A DNA stretch of 64,000 bases from Chloroflexota bacterium. Its GTDB lineage: Bacteria > Chloroflexota > UBA6077 > CF-72. Below, one piece after another: positions 25,021 through 33,460 of this stretch. The notes beneath the pieces are model-generated. The model worked only from the letters and a program-made list of their open reading frames with translations, did no database searches and was not told the DNA's origin. Numbering within the stretch: position 1 is the stretch's first letter; every line of letters starts with the position of its first letter. The translations under genes were made by a program, and so were the position numbers. The stretch lies in assembly GCA_019247515.1 (NCBI GenBank), contig JAFAOS010000191.1:31216-95215 (forward strand), written 5' to 3'.

Positions 25021-26309
25021 CCCACGGCGCTGCCGGTACCCCGTCTCGCCGACACCTCCTGCTCCTGGCCGGTGGGTGGTTGTGCGCCGGTGCCGCCGGC
25101 GGACTGCTTGGCGCGTGCAGCCCACCACAAGGTGTGACGGTGACGCCCACCACGGCCACGCGCGCGCCGGGGGCTCCGGCCATCAGCCCGATCACGGGGC
25201 CAAGCGGCGCAATCGCTCCGACCGCTGGCCCCGTCGTCGTCTCCGGCACGACCCGGGTGCGCGCCGCATTCGTGTACGCCGGCTCGATCAAGGACCACGG
25301 CCGCACCAACGCCCACGACGACGGTCGCAAGGCCCTCGAACAGGCCCTCGGCTCGAACGTCGAAACGGCCTACACCGAAAACGTGCCCGAGACCGCCGAG
25401 GCACAACCCGTCTTCGAGGACTACGCCCGCAAAGGCTACGCGGTCATCTACGGCGCCAGCTACGGCTTCATGGACGCGATGCTTCAGGTTGCAAGCTCCT
25501 CTCCGGATGTCAAGTTCGAGCACTGCTCCGGCTTCAAAGTCGCGCCCAACCTGGCGACCTACAACGCGGCGCAGGAGGAGCCTCGCTACGTCTCGGGCAC
25601 ACTCGCCGGCAAGCTGACCAGAACCAGCACGCTGGGCTTCGTCGGCTCATTCCCGATTCCGGAAGTCCTGCGTTCCCTGAACGCCTTTGCCGCTGGAGTG
25701 CAGTCGACTAACCCGGCCGCCACGCTCCTCACGCTCTGGATTGGCACGTGGCTCGATCCCGTCCAGGAGAAAGCCGCCGCCGAGTCGCTGCTGGACCTGA
25801 ACGCCGACGTGCTGACCGGCGCCACCGGTTCACCGGCGCTCGCGCAATCCGCCGCCGCCCGCGGCAAGTTCGTCGTCGGCGCCGACTACGACCAGTCGGC
25901 GTACGCGCCCCAGGCGGTTGTGCAATCCGACCGGTTCGTGTGGGGTGCGCACTACATCAACAGCGTGAAATCCATCCTCGACGGCACGTGGCAACCGGTG
26001 CAGCGCTATTACCATTTGAAAGACGGCCTGGTGGAGGCAACCCCGCCCGCGGACCTGGTGCCCGCGGACGTGGCCGCGGCGGCGACAGGCGTGGCGACCC
26101 AGATCAGGACCGGCGCGCTGAACATCTGGAGCGGGCCGCTGACCGATAATCACGGCAACGTCAAAGCACCCTCGGGCGCCACGCTAGGCGACTTCCTCGA
26201 TCCAGCAATAACCCCCGCACCCGGCCAGACCCGAGACGACGCCTACGTCCAGTCCGCACAGATGAACTGGGTGCTCAACAACGTGGTCGGCGATCTCCCG
26301 CCGAGCTAG
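25017..26309 (+). CDS. BMP/PnrA-family substrate-binding lipoprotein
   Basis: This protein of about 430 residues opens with SRRHLLLLAGGWLCAGAAGG and a lipobox LLGAC, so it is a membrane-anchored lipoprotein, possibly Tat-exported. A low-complexity Pro/Thr linker follows. The BMP (basic membrane protein, PnrA-like) fold starts at TRVRAAFVYAGSIKDHGRTN. FEDYARKGYAVIYGASYGFM, RYVSGTLAGKLTRTSTLGFV and FVVGADYDQSAYAPQAVVQS are further family landmarks. These proteins bind purine nucleosides or related ligands for ABC importers. No ABC permease or ATPase is adjacent, so it is an orphan. The likely GTG start (25017) lies inside the REP half-repeat. Confidence 0.8.
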   Translation: MTHGAAGTPSRRHLLLLAGGWLCAGAAGGLLGACSPPQGVTVTPTTATRAPGAPAISPITGPSGAIAPTAGPVVVSGTTRVRAAFVYAGSIKDHGRTNAHDDGRKALEQALGSNVETAYTENVPETAEAQPVFEDYARKGYAVIYGASYGFMDAMLQVASSSPDVKFEHCSGFKVAPNLATYNAAQEEPRYVSGTLAGKLTRTSTLGFVGSFPIPEVLRSLNAFAAGVQSTNPAATLLTLWIGTWLDPVQEKAAAESLLDLNADVLTGATGSPALAQSAAARGKFVVGADYDQSAYAPQAVVQSDRFVWGAHYINSVKSILDGTWQPVQRYYHLKDGLVEATPPADLVPADVAAAATGVATQIRTGALNIWSGPLTDNHGNVKAPSGATLGDFLDPAITPAPGQTRDDAYVQSAQMNWVLNNVVGDLPPS

Positions 26310-26372
26310 CCCCGCTCCCTCGATGCGTCGAGGGGTAATGGCCGCGACGGGCTGCTCCGATTCTGTATACCG

Positions 26373-28088
26373 ATGCCGCAGCTTTTCATGCCCACTGCTC
26401 GGACTTCTCAAAGGCGACTCAACCGCTTCACCCAGATCGTCCGCTTCTTTCGGGTGTCGCGCCTGCTGTTGTGGACGCTCTGGGTCATGTATCACGAACG
26501 GCGGCGCGTGCTGCGCGCCCGAGCGCGCGGTGACCTGGAGGCGCAGCCCAACGTCGAGCGGCTGATCGAGGTCCTGGTTGCCTTCCGCAAGACCGCGGTC
26601 GACCTGGGCGTGCTGATGATCAAACTGGGACAATTTCTCAGCTCGCGCGCCGACCTGTTGCCGCAGCAAGCCCTGGATGTTCTGGGCTCCCTTCAAGACG
26701 AAGTCCCGCCTGCTCCATTCACCCACGTGGTCTCGGTCATCGAATCGGAGCTGCATCGACCCGTGGCAGAGCTGTTCAGCTCGCTGGAGCCGACCGCCAC
26801 CGCGGCCGCCTCACTCGGTCAGGTCCACAAGGCCGTACTCCCGGGTACGGGCCAGGTGGTGGCGGTCAAAGTGCAGCGCCCGGATATCGAGCGTCTGGTC
26901 AACATGGACCTGAGCACGATCCGCTTCGTCATCTGGGTCATCTCGCGGTTCGTCGACACGTCCGAGTTCATCGACCTGCGCGCGTTTTATCGCGAGTTTC
27001 GCCGCACGATCTTCGAAGAGATCGACTATATCCGCGAAGCCGCCAACGCGCGGCGATTCGCCGAAATCTTCAAGGACAAGCCGTACATTCGCATCCCGCC
27101 GGTCATCGAGGGTTACGTGTCGCGCCGCGTCCTGGTGCTCGACTGGGTGGACGGCATCAAAGTCAACGATTACGTCGAGCTCGAGGCGAAGGGCGTGAGC
27201 CGCATGGCGGTGGCCAGGCGGACGGTGGAGGCGTATTTCTATCAATTCTTCGAAATCGGCTTTTTCCATGCCGACCCCCACCCGGGCAACATCTTTGTCC
27301 AGCCCGGGCCGACGCCTGGCTCCGAGCCAACCGTGGCCTTCGTCGACTTCGGCATGGTCGGTTCACTCACCCGCGCAACCAAGCAAGGCTTGCGCGACCT
27401 GTTCCTCGGCTTCGTCGTCAACAACCCGCACAACATGGTGAGCGCGCTCGCGCAGCTCGGCTTCATCGGCGAAGGCGCCAATCTCAACGCCATCGAACGT
27501 GGCGTCACTCTGATCATGGGTCAATACCACGGCATGACCCTCGGCGAGGCGCGCGACATGAACGTTCGCGAGGTCGCGCACGAGATCGAGGACCTGTTCT
27601 ATCGCCAACCGTTCAGGGTTCCAGCGCAGTTCGCGTTTGCGGGCCGAGCCGTTGGCACGTTGTCGGGTCTGGCCACCGGCCTGGCGCCCGAATTCAACCT
27701 GGTCGAAGTCGCGGTGCCCTACGCTCAGACCTTCCTGGGATTGAACCGCGAGGGCGCCGGGCAAACGGTGCAACAGGTGTTGCGTCAGGTGGTCGACGCC
27801 GGCCGCGTGAGCCTTACCTTGCCGAGCACCCTGGATCGCGTCCTCGCCAAGCTCGAGGCGGGCGAGCTCGAGTTTCAATTTGGTGAGGATGGTCGGAATG
27901 GGACCTCACGGCGGGGGCGTCGCTCGTCATCGTCGCGCGCGTCGTCGGGAACGCTCGTCGCGCTGATCGCGTGTGTTGCACTGCTCGTGGCCGGCGTCGC
28001 CCTGGGGCTGAACCAGCTCACGCTGCAGAGCTGGTTCTGCCTGGGTCTGGGCGGACTGGCCGCGGCGAGCCTGGTCGTACGCCGCTGA
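26373..28088 (+). CDS. ABC1/UbiB/AarF-family atypical kinase
   Basis: This 571-residue protein has the family motifs in order: KLGQFLSSRADLLPQQ (KxGQ), the Ala-rich nucleotide loop TAAASLGQVHKA, VAVKVQRPDI with the ATP-binding Lys, FFHADPHPGNIF as catalytic loop and FVDFGMVG as DFG equivalent. The C-terminus has a basic, Ser/Arg-rich linker (about 508-525) and two membrane helices (about 530-570). UbiB-type kinases/ATPases support quinone or other isoprenoid lipid metabolism at the membrane. The start may be the ATG at 26373 or one five codons later at 26388. Confidence 0.92.
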   Translation: MPQLFMPTARTSQRRLNRFTQIVRFFRVSRLLLWTLWVMYHERRRVLRARARGDLEAQPNVERLIEVLVAFRKTAVDLGVLMIKLGQFLSSRADLLPQQALDVLGSLQDEVPPAPFTHVVSVIESELHRPVAELFSSLEPTATAAASLGQVHKAVLPGTGQVVAVKVQRPDIERLVNMDLSTIRFVIWVISRFVDTSEFIDLRAFYREFRRTIFEEIDYIREAANARRFAEIFKDKPYIRIPPVIEGYVSRRVLVLDWVDGIKVNDYVELEAKGVSRMAVARRTVEAYFYQFFEIGFFHADPHPGNIFVQPGPTPGSEPTVAFVDFGMVGSLTRATKQGLRDLFLGFVVNNPHNMVSALAQLGFIGEGANLNAIERGVTLIMGQYHGMTLGEARDMNVREVAHEIEDLFYRQPFRVPAQFAFAGRAVGTLSGLATGLAPEFNLVEVAVPYAQTFLGLNREGAGQTVQQVLRQVVDAGRVSLTLPSTLDRVLAKLEAGELEFQFGEDGRNGTSRRGRRSSSSRASSGTLVALIACVALLVAGVALGLNQLTLQSWFCLGLGGLAAASLVVRR

Positions 28089-28097
28089 GCAGCCTTC

Positions 28098-28157
28098 GCG
28101 GGTTGCCGAAAACGTCTCGAAGGGCTCCACCGTAGGTGGAATCAGTGAACCTGCGTT
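28098..28157. repeat. Intergenic repeat, 60-bp element, copy 1
   Basis: Contains TCTCGAAGGGCTCCACCGTA and ends GGAATCAGTGAACCTGCGTT. It is closely similar to the copy at 30895-30956. It lies between two convergent genes (ABC1 kinase and alcohol dehydrogenase). The rest of the 28089-28249 gap shows no gene. Confidence 0.7.
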
Positions 28158-28249
28158 CGTCACAGGGCGTTAGCTCACGTTTGTGGCCGCCAGCTTTCGA
28201 AGTGCCGGCAATACTTCTCTGCAGAGAAGCAGACTCGTTCGGCGACGTG

Positions 28250-29299
28250 TCAGGGCACAATGACGACCTTGATCGGGTCGCCCTCGCGCTCGCGCACCAC
28301 CCGAAAGGCCTCCTGGATCTGCTCGAGTCCAAAGCGGTGCGTCACCAGCTCGCGGCCGCGGATGCGTCCCTGCGCCGCCAGCGAGAGTGCACGCCGCACC
28401 GCGCCGGCGCCCTCGCCACGCGTCGTGTACAGCGTCACGTCGTCGCGAATGGCCGCGCTCAGGTCGAACGTCACCGGCGCGGGATAAAAGCCCAGGAACA
28501 GGATCTTGCCGCCGCGCTTGACCATTTCGACCGCCTGTTGTGGAGCGCTCATCGCGCCTGACGCTTCGATGACCACGTCCGCGCCGAGTCCGTGCGTGAT
28601 GCGCCTGACGGCGACGACCGGGTCTTCGGAGCGGACGTCGATGGTGCAGTCTGCCCCCAGCCGCTGGCCAAGCTCCAGACGCGAGCGACGCGTACCGAGC
28701 AGCACCACCGGATCGGCGCCCAACGCTTTGCACGCCTGGGTCGTCATCAGGCCAACCGGACCGGGTCCAACGATCGCCACCGACTGACCCGCCACGTAAC
28801 CACCAATCGCGTCCAGCCCGTACAGGCTGGTGCCGGCGGTCGTCACCAGCACGGCGTCCTCCCATGTGAGGTTGTCGGGCAGTCGGTACAGCGAGCTGAC
28901 ATGGTGGAGCGCGAACTCGGCGAAACCGCCGTCGACGGACATCCCGCTCGCGCGATGGCCCTTGGCAACATTGCCGTAGTTCAGGCAGGCGGTGTACATG
29001 CCCAGCACGCAGTTGTCGCAGCGGCCGCAGCCTCGGTGCGCCTCGATCGCCACGCGGTCGCCGATGGCCAGCTCGTCGACGGTTTCGCCCAGCGCGGCGA
29101 CGGTACCGGTCCACTCGTGACCCGGCGTGAACTGACCAAAGGGCGGTTGATTCGGAAATGGATGCGTCTGCAGCTTCAAATCCGTGCCGCACGTGCCGCA
29201 CATGGCGACTTTGACCAGCACTTCGCCCGCTGCCGGCGCAGGAACAGGCTTGTCGACGACACGGAGGTCGTCTGGTCCGAACAGCACCGCGGCCCGCAT
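28250..29299 (-). CDS. Zinc-dependent medium-chain alcohol dehydrogenase (threonine/sorbitol dehydrogenase-like)
   Basis: This 349-residue cytoplasmic NAD(P)-dependent dehydrogenase has the catalytic zinc ligands in MCGTCGTDLK (Cys) and PGHEWTGTVAALGE (His, Glu). The four structural-zinc cysteines are in HRGCGRCDNCVLGMYTAC. The nucleotide-binding Rossmann motif is AIVGPGPVGLMTTQACKALG. This class includes threonine, sorbitol and aryl-alcohol dehydrogenases; the substrate cannot be set from sequence. The ATG at 29299 is preceded by TAACCT and 6 bases. That -10 is one arm of a palindrome shared with the divergent amidohydrolase remnant. Confidence 0.9.
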   Translation of the reverse strand: MRAAVLFGPDDLRVVDKPVPAPAAGEVLVKVAMCGTCGTDLKLQTHPFPNQPPFGQFTPGHEWTGTVAALGETVDELAIGDRVAIEAHRGCGRCDNCVLGMYTACLNYGNVAKGHRASGMSVDGGFAEFALHHVSSLYRLPDNLTWEDAVLVTTAGTSLYGLDAIGGYVAGQSVAIVGPGPVGLMTTQACKALGADPVVLLGTRRSRLELGQRLGADCTIDVRSEDPVVAVRRITHGLGADVVIEASGAMSAPQQAVEMVKRGGKILFLGFYPAPVTFDLSAAIRDDVTLYTTRGEGAGAVRRALSLAAQGRIRGRELVTHRFGLEQIQEAFRVVREREGDPIKVVIVP

Positions 29300-29305
29300 G
29301 CAGGC

Positions 29306-29315
29306 AGGTTAACCT
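29306..29315. promoter_or_regulatory. Palindromic divergent -10 element AGGTTAACCT
   Basis: The 10-bp palindrome provides TAACCT in both directions. On the minus strand it is 6 bases before the alcohol dehydrogenase ATG (29299); on the plus strand it is 12 bases before the GTG of the amidohydrolase remnant (29328). Confidence 0.5.
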
Positions 29316-29327
29316 GATTGGCGCCCC

Positions 29328-29610
29328 GTGACGCGCATCCGCTTCGAAAACGCCTCGATACTCGATCCCGACACCGAGCGCCTGGTGCCCGACCAGTCCG
29401 TCAGCGTGCTCGACGATCGCATCGGCGACCACGTCGACCGCGGCACGGCTGTTGCGCATGGAAGGTCAGATCGGCACGATCGCGCCGGGCGCTTTTGCGG
29501 ATCTCCTCGTGCTGGACGGCAACCCCCTGGAAGACATCAACATCCTGGCGGAGCCGCCCAGGCATGTCCGCATGCTGGTGAAGGCTGGTCGCGTCGTTAT
29601 CGATCGGTGA
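29328..29610 (+). pseudogene. Amidohydrolase remnant: both ends kept, core deleted
   Basis: The first about 32 codons, from the GTG at 29328, read MTRIRFENASILDPDTERLV and on to SVLDDRI, a classical amidohydrolase N-terminal beta-sandwich. From about 29425, in another frame, the sequence reads TTSTAARLLRMEGQIGTIAP, then GAFADLLVLDGNPLEDI and ends VKAGRVVIDR at 29610. This is the canonical amidohydrolase C-terminus. Over 300 codons of the metal-binding barrel are missing and the join is out of frame, so it cannot be functional. The normal start signal and palindromic promoter are still there, which suggests a recent deletion. Its end overlaps the convergent flavin monooxygenase gene by 14 bp. 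Confidence 0.85.
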
Positions 29611-30805
29611 GCCGCGGGCCCGCTTCCAGGCCCAGCAAATGGCGACCGACCACCGGGTACCAATCCGGATTTACGGCCCCCGCCTGACCGACGACCTGCA
29701 GATCGCGCCAGCAGTGCGCCAGGCGGTGCTTCCGCTGCGTCGACGTGGTGCCACCCGCGCGGAACATCAGGTCCATCGCCTGACGCGCGGAGTCCGCCGC
29801 GAAGCTGCCGGCCAGCCGGCAGCGGGCGCACAACTCCAGACCGGGTGTCTGGCCGGCGGCCGCGATGGTCCACGCCTCCCGCACCACTCCGTCGCGGTAG
29901 GCCCGACCGCCACCCAGGTGCGCTTCCGCGCGGGCAACCGCGTCCTGAATGTGCGGCTGGTCGCGCAGCAGCGTGCCCACCCGCCCGCGCGGGACCTTGC
30001 CGCCGGCCAGCTCCACCAGCGCGTCGATGCCCGCGCGGGCGATGCCGGTCGCGATCATGCTGTGGTGCGGCCCGATGATCGTGTGCACCGGTAGCTGGTA
30101 GAGCGTGCCCTGCCAGCGCTGCCACTGATTGAGCAGCACGCGACCTGGCACAAACACGACGCGTCGGTCCGGCACGAACACGTTGGTCACGCTCCAGTCG
30201 TGACTGGCGGTGCCGCGCATGCCGGTCATGTCCCAGGTGTCGATGATGGTGACTTCTTCGATCCGCACCGCCATCCGATAGACACCCGGAGTTTCAGACG
30301 TCTCGTCGTCCAGGTCGAAGTTGGCAATCATCCAGCTCGCCTCGCGGCAGCCGCTGCCGAACCGCCATCGGCCCGAAACCTCGTAGCCGCCCTCGACGCG
30401 CCTGCCATGCCCGCTGCCCGGCACCAGCGTGCCGGCGATGATCTGATCGGGACCTCTGGCGAAGATCTCTTCGATGCCCGCGTCCGGAAAGGCCAGCGAC
30501 GACAACTGGATGATGCTGTTGTTCATCAGATTCCAGCCGACCGAGCCATCCGCTTCTGCGATCAACTCGACCACCCGAAAGAGCGTGGGAATGTCGAGCT
30601 GCAGACCGCCGAGCACGCTTGGCAGCAGCATGCGGTGCATGCCCGCCTCGTCCAGCTGCGCGACCAGGGGCTTCGGGATGCAGCGCTCGCGCTCGGTCTC
30701 GGCCTGGTAAGCGCGGACCGTCTCAAAGAGCGCGGCGGCGCTGTCCAGGACTGGATGCGGCTCGGTCGTCTGCAACACGACCAGCGTACCGCGCAGGCCG
30801 TACAC
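29597..30805 (-). CDS. HsaA/acyl-CoA-dehydrogenase-fold flavin-dependent monooxygenase, paralogue 2
   Basis: This protein of about 402 residues has the same fold as the enzyme at 5958-7190. It has AGMHRMLLPSVLGGLQLDIP, GSVGWNLMNNSIIQL, YEVSGRWRFGSGCREASWMI, DTWDMTGMRGTASHDWSV and the C-terminal MDLMFRAGGTTSTQRKHRLA. The family hydroxylates aromatic or polycyclic substrates with reduced flavin, or acts as a nitroalkane/acyl-CoA-type oxidase. The GTG at 30805 is the longest start; a TTG or GTG about 10 codons later is possible. No reductase partner lies nearby. Confidence 0.8.
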   Translation of the reverse strand: MYGLRGTLVVLQTTEPHPVLDSAAALFETVRAYQAETERERCIPKPLVAQLDEAGMHRMLLPSVLGGLQLDIPTLFRVVELIAEADGSVGWNLMNNSIIQLSSLAFPDAGIEEIFARGPDQIIAGTLVPGSGHGRRVEGGYEVSGRWRFGSGCREASWMIANFDLDDETSETPGVYRMAVRIEEVTIIDTWDMTGMRGTASHDWSVTNVFVPDRRVVFVPGRVLLNQWQRWQGTLYQLPVHTIIGPHHSMIATGIARAGIDALVELAGGKVPRGRVGTLLRDQPHIQDAVARAEAHLGGGRAYRDGVVREAWTIAAAGQTPGLELCARCRLAGSFAADSARQAMDLMFRAGGTTSTQRKHRLAHCWRDLQVVGQAGAVNPDWYPVVGRHLLGLEAGPRLTDR

Positions 30806-30857
30806 CCGTCACCGCGAACCATCCCCTGACGGCTCAGCGCGACCCATCGCCTGACAG

Positions 30858-30956
30858 CAGGTTGATCAAAGACCTCTCGAAGGGCTCCACTTACGCAGGT
30901 TGATGAAACACGTCTCGAAGGGCTCCACCGTACGTGGAATCACCGAACCTGCGTTC
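30858..30956. repeat. Intergenic repeat, one and a half tandem copies with 9-bp inverted ends
   Basis: A 33-base unit GCAGGTTGATNAAANACNTC followed by TCGAAGGGCTCCAC occurs at 30858-30890 and again at 30895-30928. The second copy continues to 30956. ACGCAGGTT (30893-30901) and AACCTGCGT (30946-30954) are perfect inverted ends. The rest of the gap 30806-30984 holds only the radical-SAM gene's promoter (TAGACT at 30966-30971). Confidence 0.75.
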
Positions 30957-30984
30957 CTGACGTAATAGACTCAGACGGACTGCG

Positions 30985-32310
30985 ATGCGAGTCGTGTTCC
31001 TCGAAGTCGACACCGAGCGCTCGTGGGCGGTCGCCTCGATCGGGCCGGCCTTCATCGGCGCCTATCTGCGCGCGCACGGCCACGCCGTCGGCTTCGTGCG
31101 CGCCCACCTGGATGCGGCTGATGCGGACGTCATGCTGGATGTCGGTGCCGCGCGGCCGGACCTGCTCGGCGTCTCGCTCACCACCCGCCAGTGGCTGCGA
31201 GCGCGGCGCCTGGTCAAGGCGATCCGCGACCACCTGGACGTCCCGGTCATCGCCGGCGGGCTGCACGCCACCTTCGCCCCCGAAGTCGTGCTGGCCAGCC
31301 CTGGTTTCGACTACGTCTGCCTGGGGGAAGGCGAACAGCCGATGCTGGACCTCGTGCGCGCGCTGGAATCCGGAGCAGCGACGGATCGCATCGACAACGT
31401 CTGGAAACGCGACTCCCGCCAGCGGCCAGCGCTCCGGCCGCCGCTGGCGCCACTGGACCGTCTGCCCTTTATCGCGCGCGACCTGCTCGACGAACCGACC
31501 GGAACGGTGCACATGACCACCCAGCGCGGGTGCCCATTCCCGTGCACCTATTGCGCGGCGCGCATGTACAATGAGCTGTACGCCGCCGGCGGTGAGGACT
31601 ACGGCCGACGCCGCTCGCACGCGAATGTCCTGGCGGAGCTGCACGGACTCCACAACTCGGGTAATCTCGCGTACGTCATCTTTCTGGATGACACCTTCAC
31701 CATCAATCACTCCTGGGTAATGGAGTTTTGCCGACTGTACGGCGCGGAGGTCCACGCGCCCTTTTCGCTCCACGCGCGAGTGGAGACCGTCAACGAGCGT
31801 TTGCTGCAGATGCTAGCCGACGCCGGCTGTCACCAGATCACCTACGGCGTGGAAAGCGGCAGCGAGCGCGTGCGGCGCGGCATCATGCATCGACAGGTCA
31901 CCAACCAGCGCTTTAAAGACGTTTTCCGCTGGACCCGCGACGCGGGCATCATGCTCACCGCGAATTTCATGCTCGGGCTGCCGGGCGAGACCCGCGACGA
32001 CCTGGAGCAAACGCTGGAGCTGGCGGAGGAGCTGAACGTCGCGGATTTCGGCTACTTCGTGTTCTATCCATATCCTGGCACGCGTCTGTTCACCGAATGC
32101 CTGGAGCGCGGCTATTTGCCGCCAGACTACCTGGAGCGGCCGGCCAACCACCGCGAATCAATTCTGAGTCTCCCGGACCTCAGCCGCGACGACATCGGCG
32201 AGTTCTACGATCGCTTTACCGCCCTGCGCCAGCGACTGCACGTGGCGCGCTATGGCGCCCCCCAGCCAGCGGCGCTCGCCACCGTCGTCGACGCTGCCCG
32301 CACGGGCTAA
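30985..32310 (+). CDS. B12-binding-domain radical SAM protein
   Basis: This 441-residue protein has two domains. Residues 1-150 form a cobalamin-binding-like Rossmann domain (FIGAYLRAHGHAVGFVRAHL ... VIAGGLHATFAPE, LGEGEQPMLDLV). Residues about 165-400 form a radical SAM barrel with the CxxxCxxC cluster site in TTQRGCPFPCTYCAARM. ITYGVESGSERVRRGIMHRQ and NFMLGLPGETRDDLEQTL follow as usual for the class. The base-off B12 ligand motif DxHxxG is not clear, so cobalamin binding is uncertain. Class members methylate or rearrange lipids, cofactors or natural products. It converges with the methyltransferase gene, with stops overlapping by 4 bp (CTAA). Confidence 0.88.
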   Translation: MRVVFLEVDTERSWAVASIGPAFIGAYLRAHGHAVGFVRAHLDAADADVMLDVGAARPDLLGVSLTTRQWLRARRLVKAIRDHLDVPVIAGGLHATFAPEVVLASPGFDYVCLGEGEQPMLDLVRALESGAATDRIDNVWKRDSRQRPALRPPLAPLDRLPFIARDLLDEPTGTVHMTTQRGCPFPCTYCAARMYNELYAAGGEDYGRRRSHANVLAELHGLHNSGNLAYVIFLDDTFTINHSWVMEFCRLYGAEVHAPFSLHARVETVNERLLQMLADAGCHQITYGVESGSERVRRGIMHRQVTNQRFKDVFRWTRDAGIMLTANFMLGLPGETRDDLEQTLELAEELNVADFGYFVFYPYPGTRLFTECLERGYLPPDYLERPANHRESILSLPDLSRDDIGEFYDRFTALRQRLHVARYGAPQPAALATVVDAARTG

Positions 32311-33443
32311 CAGGTGACCGGGCGGCGCTGCAGGCGCAGCAGGTGGACCGCGTAGTCCATCGACGCCCGCTCGTTGACGTACACGCGCCAGGGGACCCGA
32401 TCCCGCTCGGCGACAATCGATAGCCCCGTATCGACCGTCTTCAGCGCGCGACGCAGTTCGGCGGCGCTGGAGCCATGCGCCTCGCCTCGCTGCGAGTGTC
32501 CGCCCAGCCACTGCGCCACCGGCGTGGCAGTGGCGGCCCAGTCGTACGGCGTCGACAGCAGCGCCGAAGCTCCCGTCGACAGCACCCGACCCATTTCCAC
32601 CAGGTGCTGCAGCGGCGATGCCACGCAGTCCAGCACGTTCAGACTCAACGCACCGCCGGACGTGCCGTCGGCGAACGGTAGATTACCCACGTCGCAACAC
32701 CAGAAGCTCATGTGCGCGGCGGGCGTGTCTGGCACGACGATCTCGTGCCGGTCGAAGACCAGGCCGACGCGGCGGATCGGCAAGCTGGCTCGTCCGTGGC
32801 GGCGCGCATCCTCCGCCACGCGCAGCATTGCGAAGCTCAGGTCCACGCCGACCACCAGCTCGCGTGTGCACTTCGCGAGCTCGTACGTGGCACGGCCCAG
32901 GGCGCAGCCCAGGTCGAGCCACACACCGTCACCTGGCCGACCGTGGTCCAGCGAGTCGTCCGCGCTCCGCAGGTCGCCGACGGCGAATTCTGCTGACGGA
33001 GAGTCGGCGAGACTCAGCGCGGTGTCGAACAGCGCCGCCAGCGACGCCTCGCGCGGCAGCGGCTCCTCACGATCAAAGTCGCCCCAGTGCACCCGACCGT
33101 AGGCGCTCAGCGTTGTGCGCTGCCGCTCGAACTCCGACCCTGGTCCGGCGGCGTCACCCAGCAAGCTCTCCGTGAACGCCGACAGGTCCGACCGCCACAG
33201 CACCGCGTCCAACTGGTGGCTCGCCCACGCGGGCAGGTCCGCAACCACGATCGGAATGCCGTCGATGATCGGATGCTCGCGCTGACACAGCGGCTCCGTG
33301 CAGATGAGCACCCCCTCACGAATGTCCTCATCGTTGCGGTCGACGACGACGATCGCGCCCAGCCGCAGATCGGCCGCGGGCCGTCCGCTAGCGCGGCACG
33401 TGGGACACACCGGCCGCAGGCGCTCGAAGTGCTCGCGCCGCAC
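32307..33443 (-). CDS. Class I SAM-dependent methyltransferase with N-terminal zinc ribbon, in the PAAR unit
   Basis: This 378-residue protein starts at a GTG. The N-terminal 70 residues hold a Trm112-like zinc ribbon: CPTCRASGRP and, further on, CTEPLCQREHPIIDGIPIVV. The methyltransferase core carries motif I VWLDLGCALGRATYELAK, VVGVDLSFAMLRVA (acidic motif II) and LPFADGTSGGALSLNVLDCV (motif IV). It is the third gene of a minus-strand unit. The spike-like protein and PAAR protein come just upstream, 17 bp from its start, the position where effectors of contractile injection systems usually sit. Whether it is exported is unknown; an ordinary small-molecule methyltransferase is also possible. 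Confidence 0.8.
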   Translation of the reverse strand: MRREHFERLRPVCPTCRASGRPAADLRLGAIVVVDRNDEDIREGVLICTEPLCQREHPIIDGIPIVVADLPAWASHQLDAVLWRSDLSAFTESLLGDAAGPGSEFERQRTTLSAYGRVHWGDFDREEPLPREASLAALFDTALSLADSPSAEFAVGDLRSADDSLDHGRPGDGVWLDLGCALGRATYELAKCTRELVVGVDLSFAMLRVAEDARRHGRASLPIRRVGLVFDRHEIVVPDTPAAHMSFWCCDVGNLPFADGTSGGALSLNVLDCVASPLQHLVEMGRVLSTGASALLSTPYDWAATATPVAQWLGGHSQRGEAHGSSAAELRRALKTVDTGLSIVAERDRVPWRVYVNERASMDYAVHLLRLQRRPVTC

Positions 33444-33460
33444 GCCCGCGCTTCTTCTAC

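Noticed and set aside
28170..29459. 429-codon minus-strand frame over the alcohol dehydrogenase gene
   Set aside because: Out-of-frame shadow; zinc and NAD motifs are in the frame ending at 28250.
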